Assembly: GCF_021401345.1 (NCBI RefSeq)
Contig: NZ_JACBGE010000015.1
Span: 1 to 64,000 of the forward strand
Source: Hydrogenophaga sp. NFH-34
GTDB taxonomy: Bacteria > Pseudomonadota > Gammaproteobacteria > Burkholderiales > Burkholderiaceae_C
Length of the DNA: 64,000 nt
Direction of reading: 5' to 3'
A model generated the notes under the pieces. The model saw nothing but the letters and a program-made list of their open reading frames with translations. It was not told where the DNA came from and did no database searches. The position numbers were made by a program, and so were the translations under genes. Shown in pieces: positions 40,283-48,555 of the stretch (positions are counted from its first letter, which is position 1; every line of letters begins with the position of its first letter).

Positions 40283-42856
40283 TCAGGCCGAGACCGGTTC
40301 GGTGGCGCGGCCGGCGGGCAGTGCCTGTTTTTCGGCGGCGGTGGCCGGGCGCGGCTGCCCGCGCTCCTGCACGAACACCACGTGGGGGTCGCCCGCGTCG
40401 CTGTTGACGAAGGTGCGCAGGCGCTGCAGCGTGGCCGGGGTTTCCAGGGCCACTTTCCATTCGTCGGCGTAGCTCGCCACGTGGTGCGCCATCTGGGCCT
40501 CCAGTTCGGCGCCCAGCCCCAGGCTGTCGGCCATCACCACGGCCTTGAGGTAGTCCAGCCCGCCTTCGAGCTGGTCGCGCCAGGTGCTGGTGCGCTGCAG
40601 CCGGTCGGCGGTGCGGATGTAGAACATCAGGAAGCGGTCGATGCTGCGGATCAGCGTGGCCTCGTCGAGGTCGCTGGCCAGCAGTTCGGCGTGGCGCGGC
40701 TTGATGCCGCCGTTGCCGCACACATAGAGGTTCCAGCCGCGTTCGGTGGCGATGACGCCCACGTCCTTGCCCTGCGCTTCGGCGCATTCGCGCGTGCAGC
40801 CGGAGACGCCGAACTTGATCTTGTGCGGCGCGCGCAGGCCCTTGTAGCGGTGCTCCAGGCGCAGGGCCATGGCCACCGAGTCCTGCACGCCGTAGCGGCA
40901 CCAAGTGCTGCCCACGCAGCTCTTGACCGTGCGCAGGCTCTTGCCGTAGGCGTGGCCGCTTTCGAAGCCGGCGTCGACCAGTTCGCGCCAGATCCGTGGC
41001 AACTGGTGCGCCTGCGCGCCGAACAGGTCGATGCGCTGGCCGCCGGTGATCTTGGTGTAGAGCCGGTAGCGCTTGGCGATGTCGCCGATGGTGATGAGCT
41101 GATCGGGCGTGATCTCGCCGGCCGGCACGCGCGGCACCACGGAGTAGGTGCCATCTTTCTGGATGTTGCCCAGGAAGTGGTCGTTGCTGTCCTGCAGCGG
41201 CGCGTTCTGCGGCGAGAGCACGAAGCCGTTCCAGCAACTGGCCAGGATGCTGGCCACCGTGGGCTTGCAGATGTCGCAGCCGTGGCCCTGGCCGTGGCGG
41301 GCGATGAGCTCGGAAAAGGTCTTGATCTCGCCCACCCGCACCAAGTGGTAGAGCGCCTGGCGCGAATGGGGGAAGTGTTCGCACAGGTGGTTGCTGACGG
41401 CCACGCCCTGGCGCGTGAGTTCGGCCTTGAGCACCTGCGTGACCATGGGCACGCAGCCGCCGCACGAGGTGCCGGCGCGGGTGCAGGCTTTCAGCGCACC
41501 GACGGTGTGGGCGCCGCCTTCGATGGCCGCGCAGAGCTGGGCCTTGCTGACGTTGTTGCACGAGCACAGCACAGCGCTGTCGGGCAGGGCGTCCACACCC
41601 AGGCCGGGCTTGCCGCCTTCGGCCGCCGGCAGGATGAGCTGTTCGGGCGCGGCGGGCAGGGCGATGCCGTTGAGCATCATGGGCAGCAGCGTCGCGTATT
41701 CGGCCGCGTCGCCCACCAGCACCGCGCCCAGCAGGCGCTGGCCGTCCTCGCTGACCACCAGGCGCTTGTAGACCTGCTTGAGGTCGTCGGTGAAGCTCAC
41801 GCTGCGGCAGCCGGGCGTGCGGCCGTGGGCGTCGCCGATGCTGGCCACGTCCACGCCCATCAGCTTGAGCTTGGTGGACAGGTCCGCACCGTGGAACGCG
41901 GCGTCGGCTTCGCCGGCCACGTGCGCGGCCGCCACGCGTGCCATGTCGTAACCCGGTGCGACCAGGCCGAACACCTGCTCGTTCCAGGCGGCGCATTCGC
42001 CGATGGCATAGATGGCCGGGTCGCTGCTGCGGCACTGGTCGTCGATGGCCACGCCGCCGCGCGGGCCGATGGCCAGCGCGCACTGGCGCGCCAGCTCGTC
42101 GCGTGGCCGGATGCCGGCGGAGAACACGATCATGTCGGTCTCCAGGTGTGTGCCGTCGGCAAACACCATGCGGTGGCGCGCGGTGGCGCCGTCGGTGATG
42201 TCCACCGTGTTGCGGCCGGTGTGCACCTGCACGCCCAGCGCCTCGATCTGGCTGCGCAGCACCCGGCCGCCGGCCTCGTCGACCTGCACGCTCATCAGGC
42301 GCGGCGCGAACTCCACCACGTGCGTGACCAGCCCGAGGTCGCGCAGCGCCTTGGCGCATTCCAGGCCGAGCAGGCCACCGCCGACGACCACGCCGCTTTG
42401 GGACACCGCCCCCGACGCCTGCATGCCTTCGAGGTCTTCGATGGTGCGGTAGACGTGGCAGTGCGCGCGGTCCCGCCCGGGCACGCCGGGCACGAACGGC
42501 GTGGAGCCGGTGGCCAGCACCAGGCGGTCGTAGGCGATGACCTCACCGTCGGCCAGCTGCAGCGTGCGCGCGCGGCGTTCGATCGCCACGACGCGGGCGT
42601 TCAGGCGCAGGCGCAGGCCGGGGCGGTCGTAGAAGCCGTCGGGCACCAGCGACAGCGCTTCGGCGCTGCGGCCACTGAAGAAGTCCGACAGGTGCACGCG
42701 GTCGTAGGCCGGGCGCGGCTCTTCGCCCAGCACGGTCACGCGCAACCCGGCGGCCGGCAGGTCGGGGCAGTGTTGCAGCAGCGCTTCGACGAAGCGGTGG
42801 CCGACCATGCCGTGGCCGGCCACGACGATGTGGGTGGGAGCGGAGGTTGTCGTCAT
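40283..42856 (-). CDS. nirB: Nitrite reductase [NAD(P)H] large subunit
   Basis: 857 residues. An FAD/NAD domain (VVAGHGMVGHRFVEALL, LVLATGSTPFVPGVPG, VVVGGGLLGLECA) is followed by a BFD-type [2Fe-2S] Cys cluster (CSCNNVSK and CTRAGTSCGGC), then the ferredoxin-like and siroheme/[4Fe-4S] domain (GCTRECAEAQGKDVGVI, CGNGG). It reduces nitrite to ammonia in the cytoplasm. Length and domain order match E. coli NirB (847). It is followed at once by nirD; siroheme would come from the cobA product at the end of the operon. Confidence 0.96.
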   Translation of the reverse strand: MTTTSAPTHIVVAGHGMVGHRFVEALLQHCPDLPAAGLRVTVLGEEPRPAYDRVHLSDFFSGRSAEALSLVPDGFYDRPGLRLRLNARVVAIERRARTLQLADGEVIAYDRLVLATGSTPFVPGVPGRDRAHCHVYRTIEDLEGMQASGAVSQSGVVVGGGLLGLECAKALRDLGLVTHVVEFAPRLMSVQVDEAGGRVLRSQIEALGVQVHTGRNTVDITDGATARHRMVFADGTHLETDMIVFSAGIRPRDELARQCALAIGPRGGVAIDDQCRSSDPAIYAIGECAAWNEQVFGLVAPGYDMARVAAAHVAGEADAAFHGADLSTKLKLMGVDVASIGDAHGRTPGCRSVSFTDDLKQVYKRLVVSEDGQRLLGAVLVGDAAEYATLLPMMLNGIALPAAPEQLILPAAEGGKPGLGVDALPDSAVLCSCNNVSKAQLCAAIEGGAHTVGALKACTRAGTSCGGCVPMVTQVLKAELTRQGVAVSNHLCEHFPHSRQALYHLVRVGEIKTFSELIARHGQGHGCDICKPTVASILASCWNGFVLSPQNAPLQDSNDHFLGNIQKDGTYSVVPRVPAGEITPDQLITIGDIAKRYRLYTKITGGQRIDLFGAQAHQLPRIWRELVDAGFESGHAYGKSLRTVKSCVGSTWCRYGVQDSVAMALRLEHRYKGLRAPHKIKFGVSGCTRECAEAQGKDVGVIATERGWNLYVCGNGGIKPRHAELLASDLDEATLIRSIDRFLMFYIRTADRLQRTSTWRDQLEGGLDYLKAVVMADSLGLGAELEAQMAHHVASYADEWKVALETPATLQRLRTFVNSDAGDPHVVFVQERGQPRPATAAEKQALPAGRATEPVSA

Positions 42857-42957
42857 GGGGTTGTCTCGGGCAAAAGGTTCACCGGGCGGCAGCCACCCTC
42901 ACCCCCGGCAAACCGGGGGTGGCGGGCGGGGGTGGGGCCGGAGGTCCCGGCGGGCGA

Positions 42958-43806
42958 TCAGGCCTGCAGGGCCACCGGGGTGTCGGGCGTTGCGCGCGAC
43001 GAAGACGCGATCGGCTCGACCTTGCGCTGCTTCTCGTACAGGAAGCTCAGGATCTCCTGCCGGCAGCGGTTGTAGACCGCGTCTTCGGCCAGCGCGATGC
43101 GGTTGCGCGGGCGCGCCAGCGGCACGTCCATGATCTGGCCGATGGTGGCCGCCGGCCCGTTGGTCATCATCACCACGCGGTCGGACAGCAGCACCGCCTC
43201 GTCCACGTCGTGCGTGATCATCAGCACGGTGTTGCCCAGCTCGCTCTGGATGCGGATCACCTCGTCCTGCAGGTGCGCGCGGGTCAGTGCGTCGAGAGCG
43301 CCGAAGGGCTCGTCCAGCAGCAGCACCTTGGGTTCCATCGCCAGGGCACGGGCAATGCCCACGCGCTGCTTCATGCCGCCGGAGATTTCCGAGGGCAGGC
43401 GGTGCAGCGCATGCCCCATGTTCACCATCTCCAGGTTGTGCCGGATCCAGGCCTTGCGCTCGGACGGGGTCTTGGTGTCGCGGAAGATTTTGTCCACCGC
43501 CAGCTCGACGTTCTGCCACACGGTGAGCCAGGGCAGCAGCGAGTGGTTCTGGAACACCACGGCGCGGTCCGGGCCGGGGGCGTTGATCTCGCGGCCGTCG
43601 AGGATCACGCCCCCGGCGGTGGCGCGCAGCAGGCCGGCCACGATGTTGAGCACGGTGGACTTGCCGCAACCGGAGTGGCCGATCAGCGAGATGAATTCGC
43701 CGCGCTGGACGTCGAGGTTGATGCCCTTGAGGACGGGGTTGACCGCGCCGTTGCGACCGGCAAAGCTCATGTCGACGTGGGAGAGGCTGAGGTAGGCGCT
43801 GCTCAT
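42958..43806 (-). CDS. nrtD: Nitrate ABC transporter ATP-binding protein
   Basis: 282 residues. Walker A is GHSGCGKST, the signature SGGMKQRVGIARAL, Walker B LLLDEPFGALDALTR, and the H-loop ITHDVDEA. The sequence belongs to the nitrate/sulfonate/taurine ATPase group, and its place between nrtB and nirB fixes the nitrate role. Only one ATPase is present; the regulatory NrtC fusion of cyanobacteria is missing. ATG 43806 is chosen, which starts the conserved YLSLSHVDMSF. Confidence 0.93.
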   Translation of the reverse strand: MSSAYLSLSHVDMSFAGRNGAVNPVLKGINLDVQRGEFISLIGHSGCGKSTVLNIVAGLLRATAGGVILDGREINAPGPDRAVVFQNHSLLPWLTVWQNVELAVDKIFRDTKTPSERKAWIRHNLEMVNMGHALHRLPSEISGGMKQRVGIARALAMEPKVLLLDEPFGALDALTRAHLQDEVIRIQSELGNTVLMITHDVDEAVLLSDRVVMMTNGPAATIGQIMDVPLARPRNRIALAEDAVYNRCRQEILSFLYEKQRKVEPIASSSRATPDTPVALQA

Positions 43807-43835
43807 GGTGAGGCTCCGTGAAGGTGTCCGGGGGG

Positions 43836-44702
43836 TCAGTGGGCCGCGGTGCCGCGGGTGACGAGGTGGCCGATCCAGGCCACGAGGCGGTCGAGCACGA
43901 AGCCGATCAGGCCGACGTAGAGCAGCGCCAGGATGATGTCGCTGATGCGCGAGGAGTTCCAGGCGTCCCAGATGAAGAAGCCGATGCCCACACCGCCGAT
44001 CAGCATCTCGGCCGCCACGATGGCCAGCCACGACAGGCCGACCCCGATGCGCAGCCCCGAGAAGATGAAGGGGGCGGCGGCCGGCAGCATGATCTGGCCG
44101 AAGTACTCCAGGCCGTTGAGGCGGATCACCTTGGCCACGTTGCGGTAGTCCTCGGGGATGTTGCGGATGCCGATGGAGGTGTTGATGATGATCGGCCAGA
44201 TCGCGGTGATGAAGATCACGAAGATGGCCGACGGGTTGCCGTCGCGAAAGCCCGCCAGCGAAATCGGCAGCCAGGCCAGCGGCGGCACGGTGCGCAGCAC
44301 CTGGAAGATCGGGTCCAGCCCGCGCAGCGCCCAGGTCGACTGGCCCACCAGCACGCCCAGGCCCACGCCGACCACCACCGCCAATGCGTAACCGTAGGCC
44401 ACGCGCTTGAGGCTGGCCAGCAGTTGCCAGGCCATGCCCACGTCGTTACCGCCGTTGTCGTAGAACGGGTCGATGATCAGCTCCCAGGTGTCGGCCACCA
44501 CCTTGCTCGGTGGCGGCAGGGCGGCGCCGGGCCGACTGCCCAGCGCTTCCCAGATCAGCAGCAGCACGGCCAGGATGATCACCGGCGGCAGCACGTGGGT
44601 CACCAGCTTGCGCACGGTGTTGCCCAGCCAGGCCGGCGCGGCGGGAGCGGCCGCAGCCGTGGGGGTGAGCCGGATCGGCTCGATGGTGTCGGTCGTGGAC
44701 AT
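43836..44702 (-). CDS. nrtB: Nitrate ABC transporter permease
   Basis: 288 residues with about six membrane helices (for example VLPPVIILAVLLLIWEAL and ALAVVVGVGLGVLVG) and the permease EAA-like loop IPEDYRNVAKVIRLNGL. It is similar to the NrtB/SsuC/TauC permeases. The soluble N-terminal 25 residues are Pro/Ala-rich. The gene is 31 bases after nrtA and 29 bases before nrtD. Confidence 0.93.
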   Translation of the reverse strand: MSTTDTIEPIRLTPTAAAAPAAPAWLGNTVRKLVTHVLPPVIILAVLLLIWEALGSRPGAALPPPSKVVADTWELIIDPFYDNGGNDVGMAWQLLASLKRVAYGYALAVVVGVGLGVLVGQSTWALRGLDPIFQVLRTVPPLAWLPISLAGFRDGNPSAIFVIFITAIWPIIINTSIGIRNIPEDYRNVAKVIRLNGLEYFGQIMLPAAAPFIFSGLRIGVGLSWLAIVAAEMLIGGVGIGFFIWDAWNSSRISDIILALLYVGLIGFVLDRLVAWIGHLVTRGTAAH

Positions 44703-44733
44703 GGTGTTCCTCGTCGTGGAGCAGGGGGTGGGG

Positions 44734-46041
44734 TCAGGCCGACCTGGTGGCCTTGATGGACAGGCTTTCCAGGTACTTCTTCGGGTTGGCCGGATCGAAG
44801 ACCTTGCCGTCGAAGAATTTCTCCACGCCGCGCGAGGTGGACGTGGGGATGTCCTTGGCGGCCACGCCCAGCTCCCTGGCGGCTTCGCGCCAGAGGTCTT
44901 CGCGGTTGACCTTGGCGATCAGGGCCTGGGTGTCCAGGTTGGTCGGCAGGTAGCCCCAGCGCTGGTTTTCCGTGAGGAACCACAGGTCGTGGCTCTGGAA
45001 CGGGTAGCTGGCGTGGTCTTTCCAGAAGCGCATCTGGAACTTGCTGTTCATCTCCACGCGGCCGGTGCCGTAGTCGAAGTCGCCCTTGACGCGGTCGATC
45101 ACGTCGGCCACCGGGGCGTTGATCCAGCGTCGGCGCGAACAGATCTCGGCCACCTCGGCGCGGTTGGCCGGGTCTTCGCACCACATCTGCGCTTCCATCA
45201 CCGCCTTGAGCAGCGCTTTGGTGGCGTTGGGGTTGGCCTGCACGTAGTCGGCGCGCATGGCAAACGCCTTCTCCGGGTGGTTCATCCAGAGTTCGCTGGT
45301 GGTGATGGCGGTGTAGCCGATCTTCTGGTTGATGAGCTGCCGGTTCCAGGGCTCGCAGACGCAGAAGGTGTCCATGCTGCCAACCTTCATGTTGGCCACC
45401 ATCTGCGCGGGCGGCACGACGATGGTGGAGATGTCCTTGTTCGGGTCCACGCCACCGGCGGCCATCCAGTAACGGATCCACATGTCGTGCGTGCCGCCGG
45501 GGAAGGTCATGGCGGCGTTGACCGGCTTGCCGGTCTTCACGCGCTTGGCGAGCAGGGCCTTGGCGAAGACCTTGGTGTCCAGGCCGACTTTGAGGTCCTT
45601 GTACTCGTCTCCTACCGAGATGCACTGGCCACCCAGGTTCAGGCGCGCCAGAATGGTCATCGGTACCGGCACGTTGTTGGCCGTGACCGCACCGGTGCTG
45701 ATGAGGTAGGGCATGGGCGTGAGGATGTGGGCGCCATCGATGCCACCTTTGCCCGAGCCCAGCACCAGGTTGTCGCGCGTGGTGCCCCAAGAGGACTGCT
45801 TGAGCACCTCCACCTCGGTCATGCCGTGCTTCTTGAAGAAGCCTTTTTCGTCGGCGACGAACAGCGGGGCCGCGTCGGTCAGGGCGATGAAGCCCAGCTT
45901 GGCGGTCTTGGTTTCCAGCGCGGTGGACGCACGGGCGGGCGCTATGAAGGCGTTGCCCAGCAGGGCGGCGCCTCCCAATGCCGAGGCTTTCTGGATGACG
46001 GCCCGGCGCGAGAAAGACGGGGTGTTCAAAGGCTGCTTCAT
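44734..46041 (-). CDS. nrtA: Nitrate-binding periplasmic protein
   Basis: 435 residues. The N-terminus has a Tat-like signal (FSRRAVIQKASALGGAALL, then APARAS). The body is the NrtA fold (KLGFIALTDAAPLFVADEKGFFKKHGM, PAQMVANMKVGSMDTFCVCEPWN). It captures nitrate and possibly nitrite for NrtBD. AGGAG lies eight bases before the ATG. It is the first gene after the NasR-type attenuator leader (46084-46181), so it heads the regulated operon. Confidence 0.94.
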   Translation of the reverse strand: MKQPLNTPSFSRRAVIQKASALGGAALLGNAFIAPARASTALETKTAKLGFIALTDAAPLFVADEKGFFKKHGMTEVEVLKQSSWGTTRDNLVLGSGKGGIDGAHILTPMPYLISTGAVTANNVPVPMTILARLNLGGQCISVGDEYKDLKVGLDTKVFAKALLAKRVKTGKPVNAAMTFPGGTHDMWIRYWMAAGGVDPNKDISTIVVPPAQMVANMKVGSMDTFCVCEPWNRQLINQKIGYTAITTSELWMNHPEKAFAMRADYVQANPNATKALLKAVMEAQMWCEDPANRAEVAEICSRRRWINAPVADVIDRVKGDFDYGTGRVEMNSKFQMRFWKDHASYPFQSHDLWFLTENQRWGYLPTNLDTQALIAKVNREDLWREAARELGVAAKDIPTSTSRGVEKFFDGKVFDPANPKKYLESLSIKATRSA

Positions 46042-46083
46042 GGTCGACTCCTGCGAGATGAACAAAATCGGAAGCCCAAAACG

Positions 46084-46140
46084 ACAACGGCGCCCATCGC
46101 ATCCCGGGCTGGAAGCCCGGAGAGCAATGGACGCCGTTGT
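46084..46140 (-). terminator. Attenuator terminator hairpin in the nrtA leader
   Basis: Read on the minus strand: ACAACGGCG, a CCAT/ATGG inner pair, then CCGGGCT-loop-AGCCCGG, closing with CGCCGTTGT and followed by CGTTTT. The outer stem is nine base pairs and the inner one seven. It ends 42 bases before the nrtA ATG. Its 5' arm is shared with hairpin P2 of the ANTAR motif, so the two structures exclude each other. Confidence 0.85.
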
Positions 46141-46181
46141 CCGTGTCTGGGAAGACTGATGAGTACCTGGCCGTCGTTGGC
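46129..46181 (-). promoter_or_regulatory. Two-hairpin ANTAR (NasR) target in the nrtA leader RNA
   Basis: P1 is GCC-AACGAC-GGC (46181 to 46170, with outer CC/GG pairs after a 2x2 mismatch). P2 is GGAC-AACGGC-GTCC (46142 to 46129). Both loops are six bases with A at position 1 and G at position 4, the hallmark of RNA bound by ANTAR proteins. P2 uses the 5' arm of the terminator at 46084-46140, so NasR binding would prevent termination. The nasR gene lies directly upstream, which makes the call strong. Confidence 0.8.
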
Positions 46182-46198
46182 TGGGTTGTGGCTCATCT

Positions 46199-46214
46199 AG
46201 CAGCTTGTGTGCCA
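46199..46214 (-). promoter_or_regulatory. Candidate sigma-54 promoter of the nrtA operon
   Basis: On the minus strand the bases TGGCACACAAGCTGCT fit TGGCACRNNNNTTGCW with a single mismatch, and GG and GC are ten bases apart. Transcription would begin near 46187, just before hairpin P1. Sigma-54/NtrC control is known for the Klebsiella nas operon. Confidence 0.6.
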
Positions 46215-46346
46215 GCCGATGGCTGTGCAGCGCTTCAGGCGATCAAATTTTGGAAAGATATTTGTTTTTGCAGGAGAAAATCCCGGAGGAGGCGTGTTTC
46301 TGCGGTCTGCCTGCCTGCGTCCTGCTGCGCCGTCGGGCGCTCAAAC

Positions 46347-46353
46347 TGGTGCA
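46347..46353. promoter_or_regulatory. Possible NtrC half-site
   Basis: TGGTGCA matches one arm of the NtrC dyad (TGCACC...GGTGCA) and lies about 140 bases upstream of the sigma-54-like promoter, a normal enhancer distance. The other arm is poorly conserved (GCGCTC side). A further TGCAC half-site occurs near 46371. Confidence 0.3.
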
Positions 46354-46401
46354 GGCGCACGCAGTTTTTGTGCATGGCAGCACCCGTGTGAGGGCCGGGC
46401 T

Positions 46402-47691
46402 TCAGCGGGGACGGTCGGAGAGCACGTCGGCCATGGCGAGCACCGCGTCGGCCACGTCCACCAGGCGGCGGTTCTGGTTCATCGCCATCTGGCGCAGGGT
46501 CTTGTGCGCGTCTTCTTCGCTCAGGTGGCGGTGGGCCATGAGCAGGCCCTTGGCGCGTTCGATGAGCTTGCGCTCGTTCAGGCTGGCGCGCACGGTGTCG
46601 AGCTCGTCGCTCATGTGCTGGAGGCGGCGCGACTGGTCCTGCACCAGTTCGAGGATGGAGCGGTCCACCTGGGGGCCGTAGGCCTGCACCGCGCCCCCCG
46701 CTGCCGCCACGCTGGGGGGCAACGCGAGCAGGGGGTCTTCGCGGCTGTCGAAGAAGTCTGCCCGGTCCGGCAGGGCGTCGCGTTGCTCTGCCGCAACCTG
46801 TTCGAGCGTCGCCAGCTCGCGGCGCGTGGTGTCCAGCCGCTGCGTGCACAGCGTCAGCAGCTCGGCGGCCAGCGCGTCTTCAACCGCTTTCATCGCGTCG
46901 ATGCGGGCGGTGCAGGCGTCGAACCAGGTCTGGCTCAGGTTTACGTCGAGGGCGCTGCCTGCCGGCATCGTGCCCAGGATGCGGCGCAGGCGCTCCAGCC
47001 CGGCCAGCACCTCGGGGCGCTGTGAGCGCTGCCATTCGGCCCGCAGGGTTTCGCTGGCGAAGTCGGTGAAGACCTGGAGGCAGCGTTCCTGCGATTCGAC
47101 CAGGTCCAGCAGGTGGTGCTGCTCGTCCGGATCGGCCAGGCCGGAGGCGAACAGGCCCGAGCCCGTGGCCCGTTCCTGGCCGGCGAATTCCTTGCCCTGC
47201 ATGAAGTTGAACAGCGCCACCAGGCGGCGGGAGATGTCCGGGTCGGGTGCGCTGTCGGCGGCTTCGAACACCACGGCCAGCAGGCCGTTGATCAGGCGCA
47301 CGAAGGCGGCGGTGGTCTGCTGTGCGCTCAGCGCGCCGGCCGCGACACGCCCGCGCAGGCGGGGCAGGGCGTCCAGCCCCTGGAGCACGTAGGCGATGCG
47401 GCTGAACAGGCGGGCGCCGTTGGCGGTCTGCAGCGACTGGGTGTCAAGCTGGTCGAAGCAGGCCTGCACCTCGGCCTGCAACTGCTCGCACTGGGTGATC
47501 TGCCCAGTGCGCTCGGTCTGCCAGCGTCTGCCCTGGGAGCCGACATACAGATTGGACAGGCCCCGTTCGCGCTGCAGCGCGTGCACCAGCCGCCCGGTCG
47601 CGTTGACCAGGGCGCTCGTCAGCGCCAGTTGCTGCAGGCCGGCGATTTCGCATCGCCGCGCCTCGATGAGGAAAGACAGGCCCGATTTCAT
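46402..47691 (-). CDS. nasR: Nitrate-sensing antiterminator NasR (NIT-ANTAR)
   Basis: 429 residues. A NIT domain fills about 25-300 (LVHALQRERGLSNLYVGSQGRR, with many helices) and an ANTAR RNA-binding domain ends the protein (about 365-425: LNERKLIERAKGLLMAHRHLSEEDAHKTLRQMAMNQNRR split in two). In Klebsiella, nitrate or nitrite binding to NasR lets the ANTAR domain bind a leader hairpin and stop premature termination of the nas operon. The 360-base gap downstream carries exactly such a leader. It is transcribed in the same direction as nrtA. Confidence 0.92.
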   Translation of the reverse strand: MKSGLSFLIEARRCEIAGLQQLALTSALVNATGRLVHALQRERGLSNLYVGSQGRRWQTERTGQITQCEQLQAEVQACFDQLDTQSLQTANGARLFSRIAYVLQGLDALPRLRGRVAAGALSAQQTTAAFVRLINGLLAVVFEAADSAPDPDISRRLVALFNFMQGKEFAGQERATGSGLFASGLADPDEQHHLLDLVESQERCLQVFTDFASETLRAEWQRSQRPEVLAGLERLRRILGTMPAGSALDVNLSQTWFDACTARIDAMKAVEDALAAELLTLCTQRLDTTRRELATLEQVAAEQRDALPDRADFFDSREDPLLALPPSVAAAGGAVQAYGPQVDRSILELVQDQSRRLQHMSDELDTVRASLNERKLIERAKGLLMAHRHLSEEDAHKTLRQMAMNQNRRLVDVADAVLAMADVLSDRPR

Positions 47692-47777
47692 GGTGCAGGT
47701 GGCATCGCAGGGAGGTGGAATGACGCCAGCAACATGCGTGCCGCCTGAATCGGGCGGCTTGGTTCGGACGGCCCGGG

Positions 47778-48470
47778 TCAGGCGGGCGACATGCCGTTGC
47801 GCTGCTTGATGGCCGCGGTGTCGGGCGAGACCAGGAACTGCAGGAACGCCTGCACGGCCTGGGCCTGGGGCGAGGCCGTGGCCTGGGCGGCCGAGAACGT
47901 GGTGACGATCTGCACCGCTTCGGGCAGACCGCCCAGCAGGTCGATGCCCGGCAGGCTCATGAGCTCGCTCAGTTGCTGGAAGCCCAGCGCCACGTCGCCG
48001 CTGGCCACCAGCGAGCCCACCGGCACGCCGGGCGGCGGCGTCACGATGCGGCTCTGGACCACGTCGGCGATGCCCCAGCGCTCGAACAGCCGGGCCAGTT
48101 GCACACCGCTGGGACCGGTGGAATAACCGAGCGTGGGGGCGGCCAGTACCGCCTGTTTGAGGGCTTCTTCGGTGGCGATGTCGGGACGTGGCGCGCCGGC
48201 TTTGATGGCCACGGCCACCGGCGAGCGCACCATGTCGATGCGGCTGGCGCCCACCACGTGGCCGCCAGCGGCGAGCTTTTCGATCGCGTCGGCCGCGAGC
48301 GCCACGACGTCGAACACCTCGCCGGCCTGCACGCGCTTGGCGGCGTCGACGCCGCCGACCGATTCCACCACCACCTCGTGGTCCGGGTGCAGCTCGGTAT
48401 AGCGGGCGGTCAGTTCGGCCAGCAGCTTCTTGGTGGCCATGGAAGAAATGAGGGTGATGCGGACGCTCAT
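47778..48470 (-). CDS. ModA-like substrate-binding protein without signal peptide
   Basis: 230 residues with the type II periplasmic binding fold of the ModA/sulfate-binding group: [66 protein letters not shown] and a C-terminal [22 protein letters not shown]. The likely start (ATG 48470, [15 protein letters not shown]) leaves no signal peptide, so the protein may be cytoplasmic. It lies 86 bases upstream of nasR in the same direction. A role in molybdate handling or ligand sensing for nitrate reductase is possible but inferred only from location. It is divergent from tsaD. Confidence 0.75.
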   Translation of the reverse strand: MSVRITLISSMATKKLLAELTARYTELHPDHEVVVESVGGVDAAKRVQAGEVFDVVALAADAIEKLAAGGHVVGASRIDMVRSPVAVAIKAGAPRPDIATEEALKQAVLAAPTLGYSTGPSGVQLARLFERWGIADVVQSRIVTPPPGVPVGSLVASGDVALGFQQLSELMSLPGIDLLGGLPEAVQIVTTFSAAQATASPQAQAVQAFLQFLVSPDTAAIKQRNGMSPA

Positions 48471-48555
48471 GGGCAAGGCAATCGATGCGGTACAGGGTGG
48501 CGGGGAAGGCCGCATTATGCGGATGGTCGGGGCCGCGCACGTACACTCGCGGCCC

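Noticed and set aside
36138-42359. The nitrate reductase frame staying open far upstream, suggesting a 2073-residue protein
   Set aside because: The extra upstream part reads through nirD and nirB in the wrong frame. The [4Fe-4S] motif starts eight residues after ATG 39923, which is the proper start.
40085-43075. 996-codon plus-strand open frame opposite nirB
   Set aside because: The same GC-rich antisense effect; composition is biased to A, H, G, Q and V with no recognisable fold.
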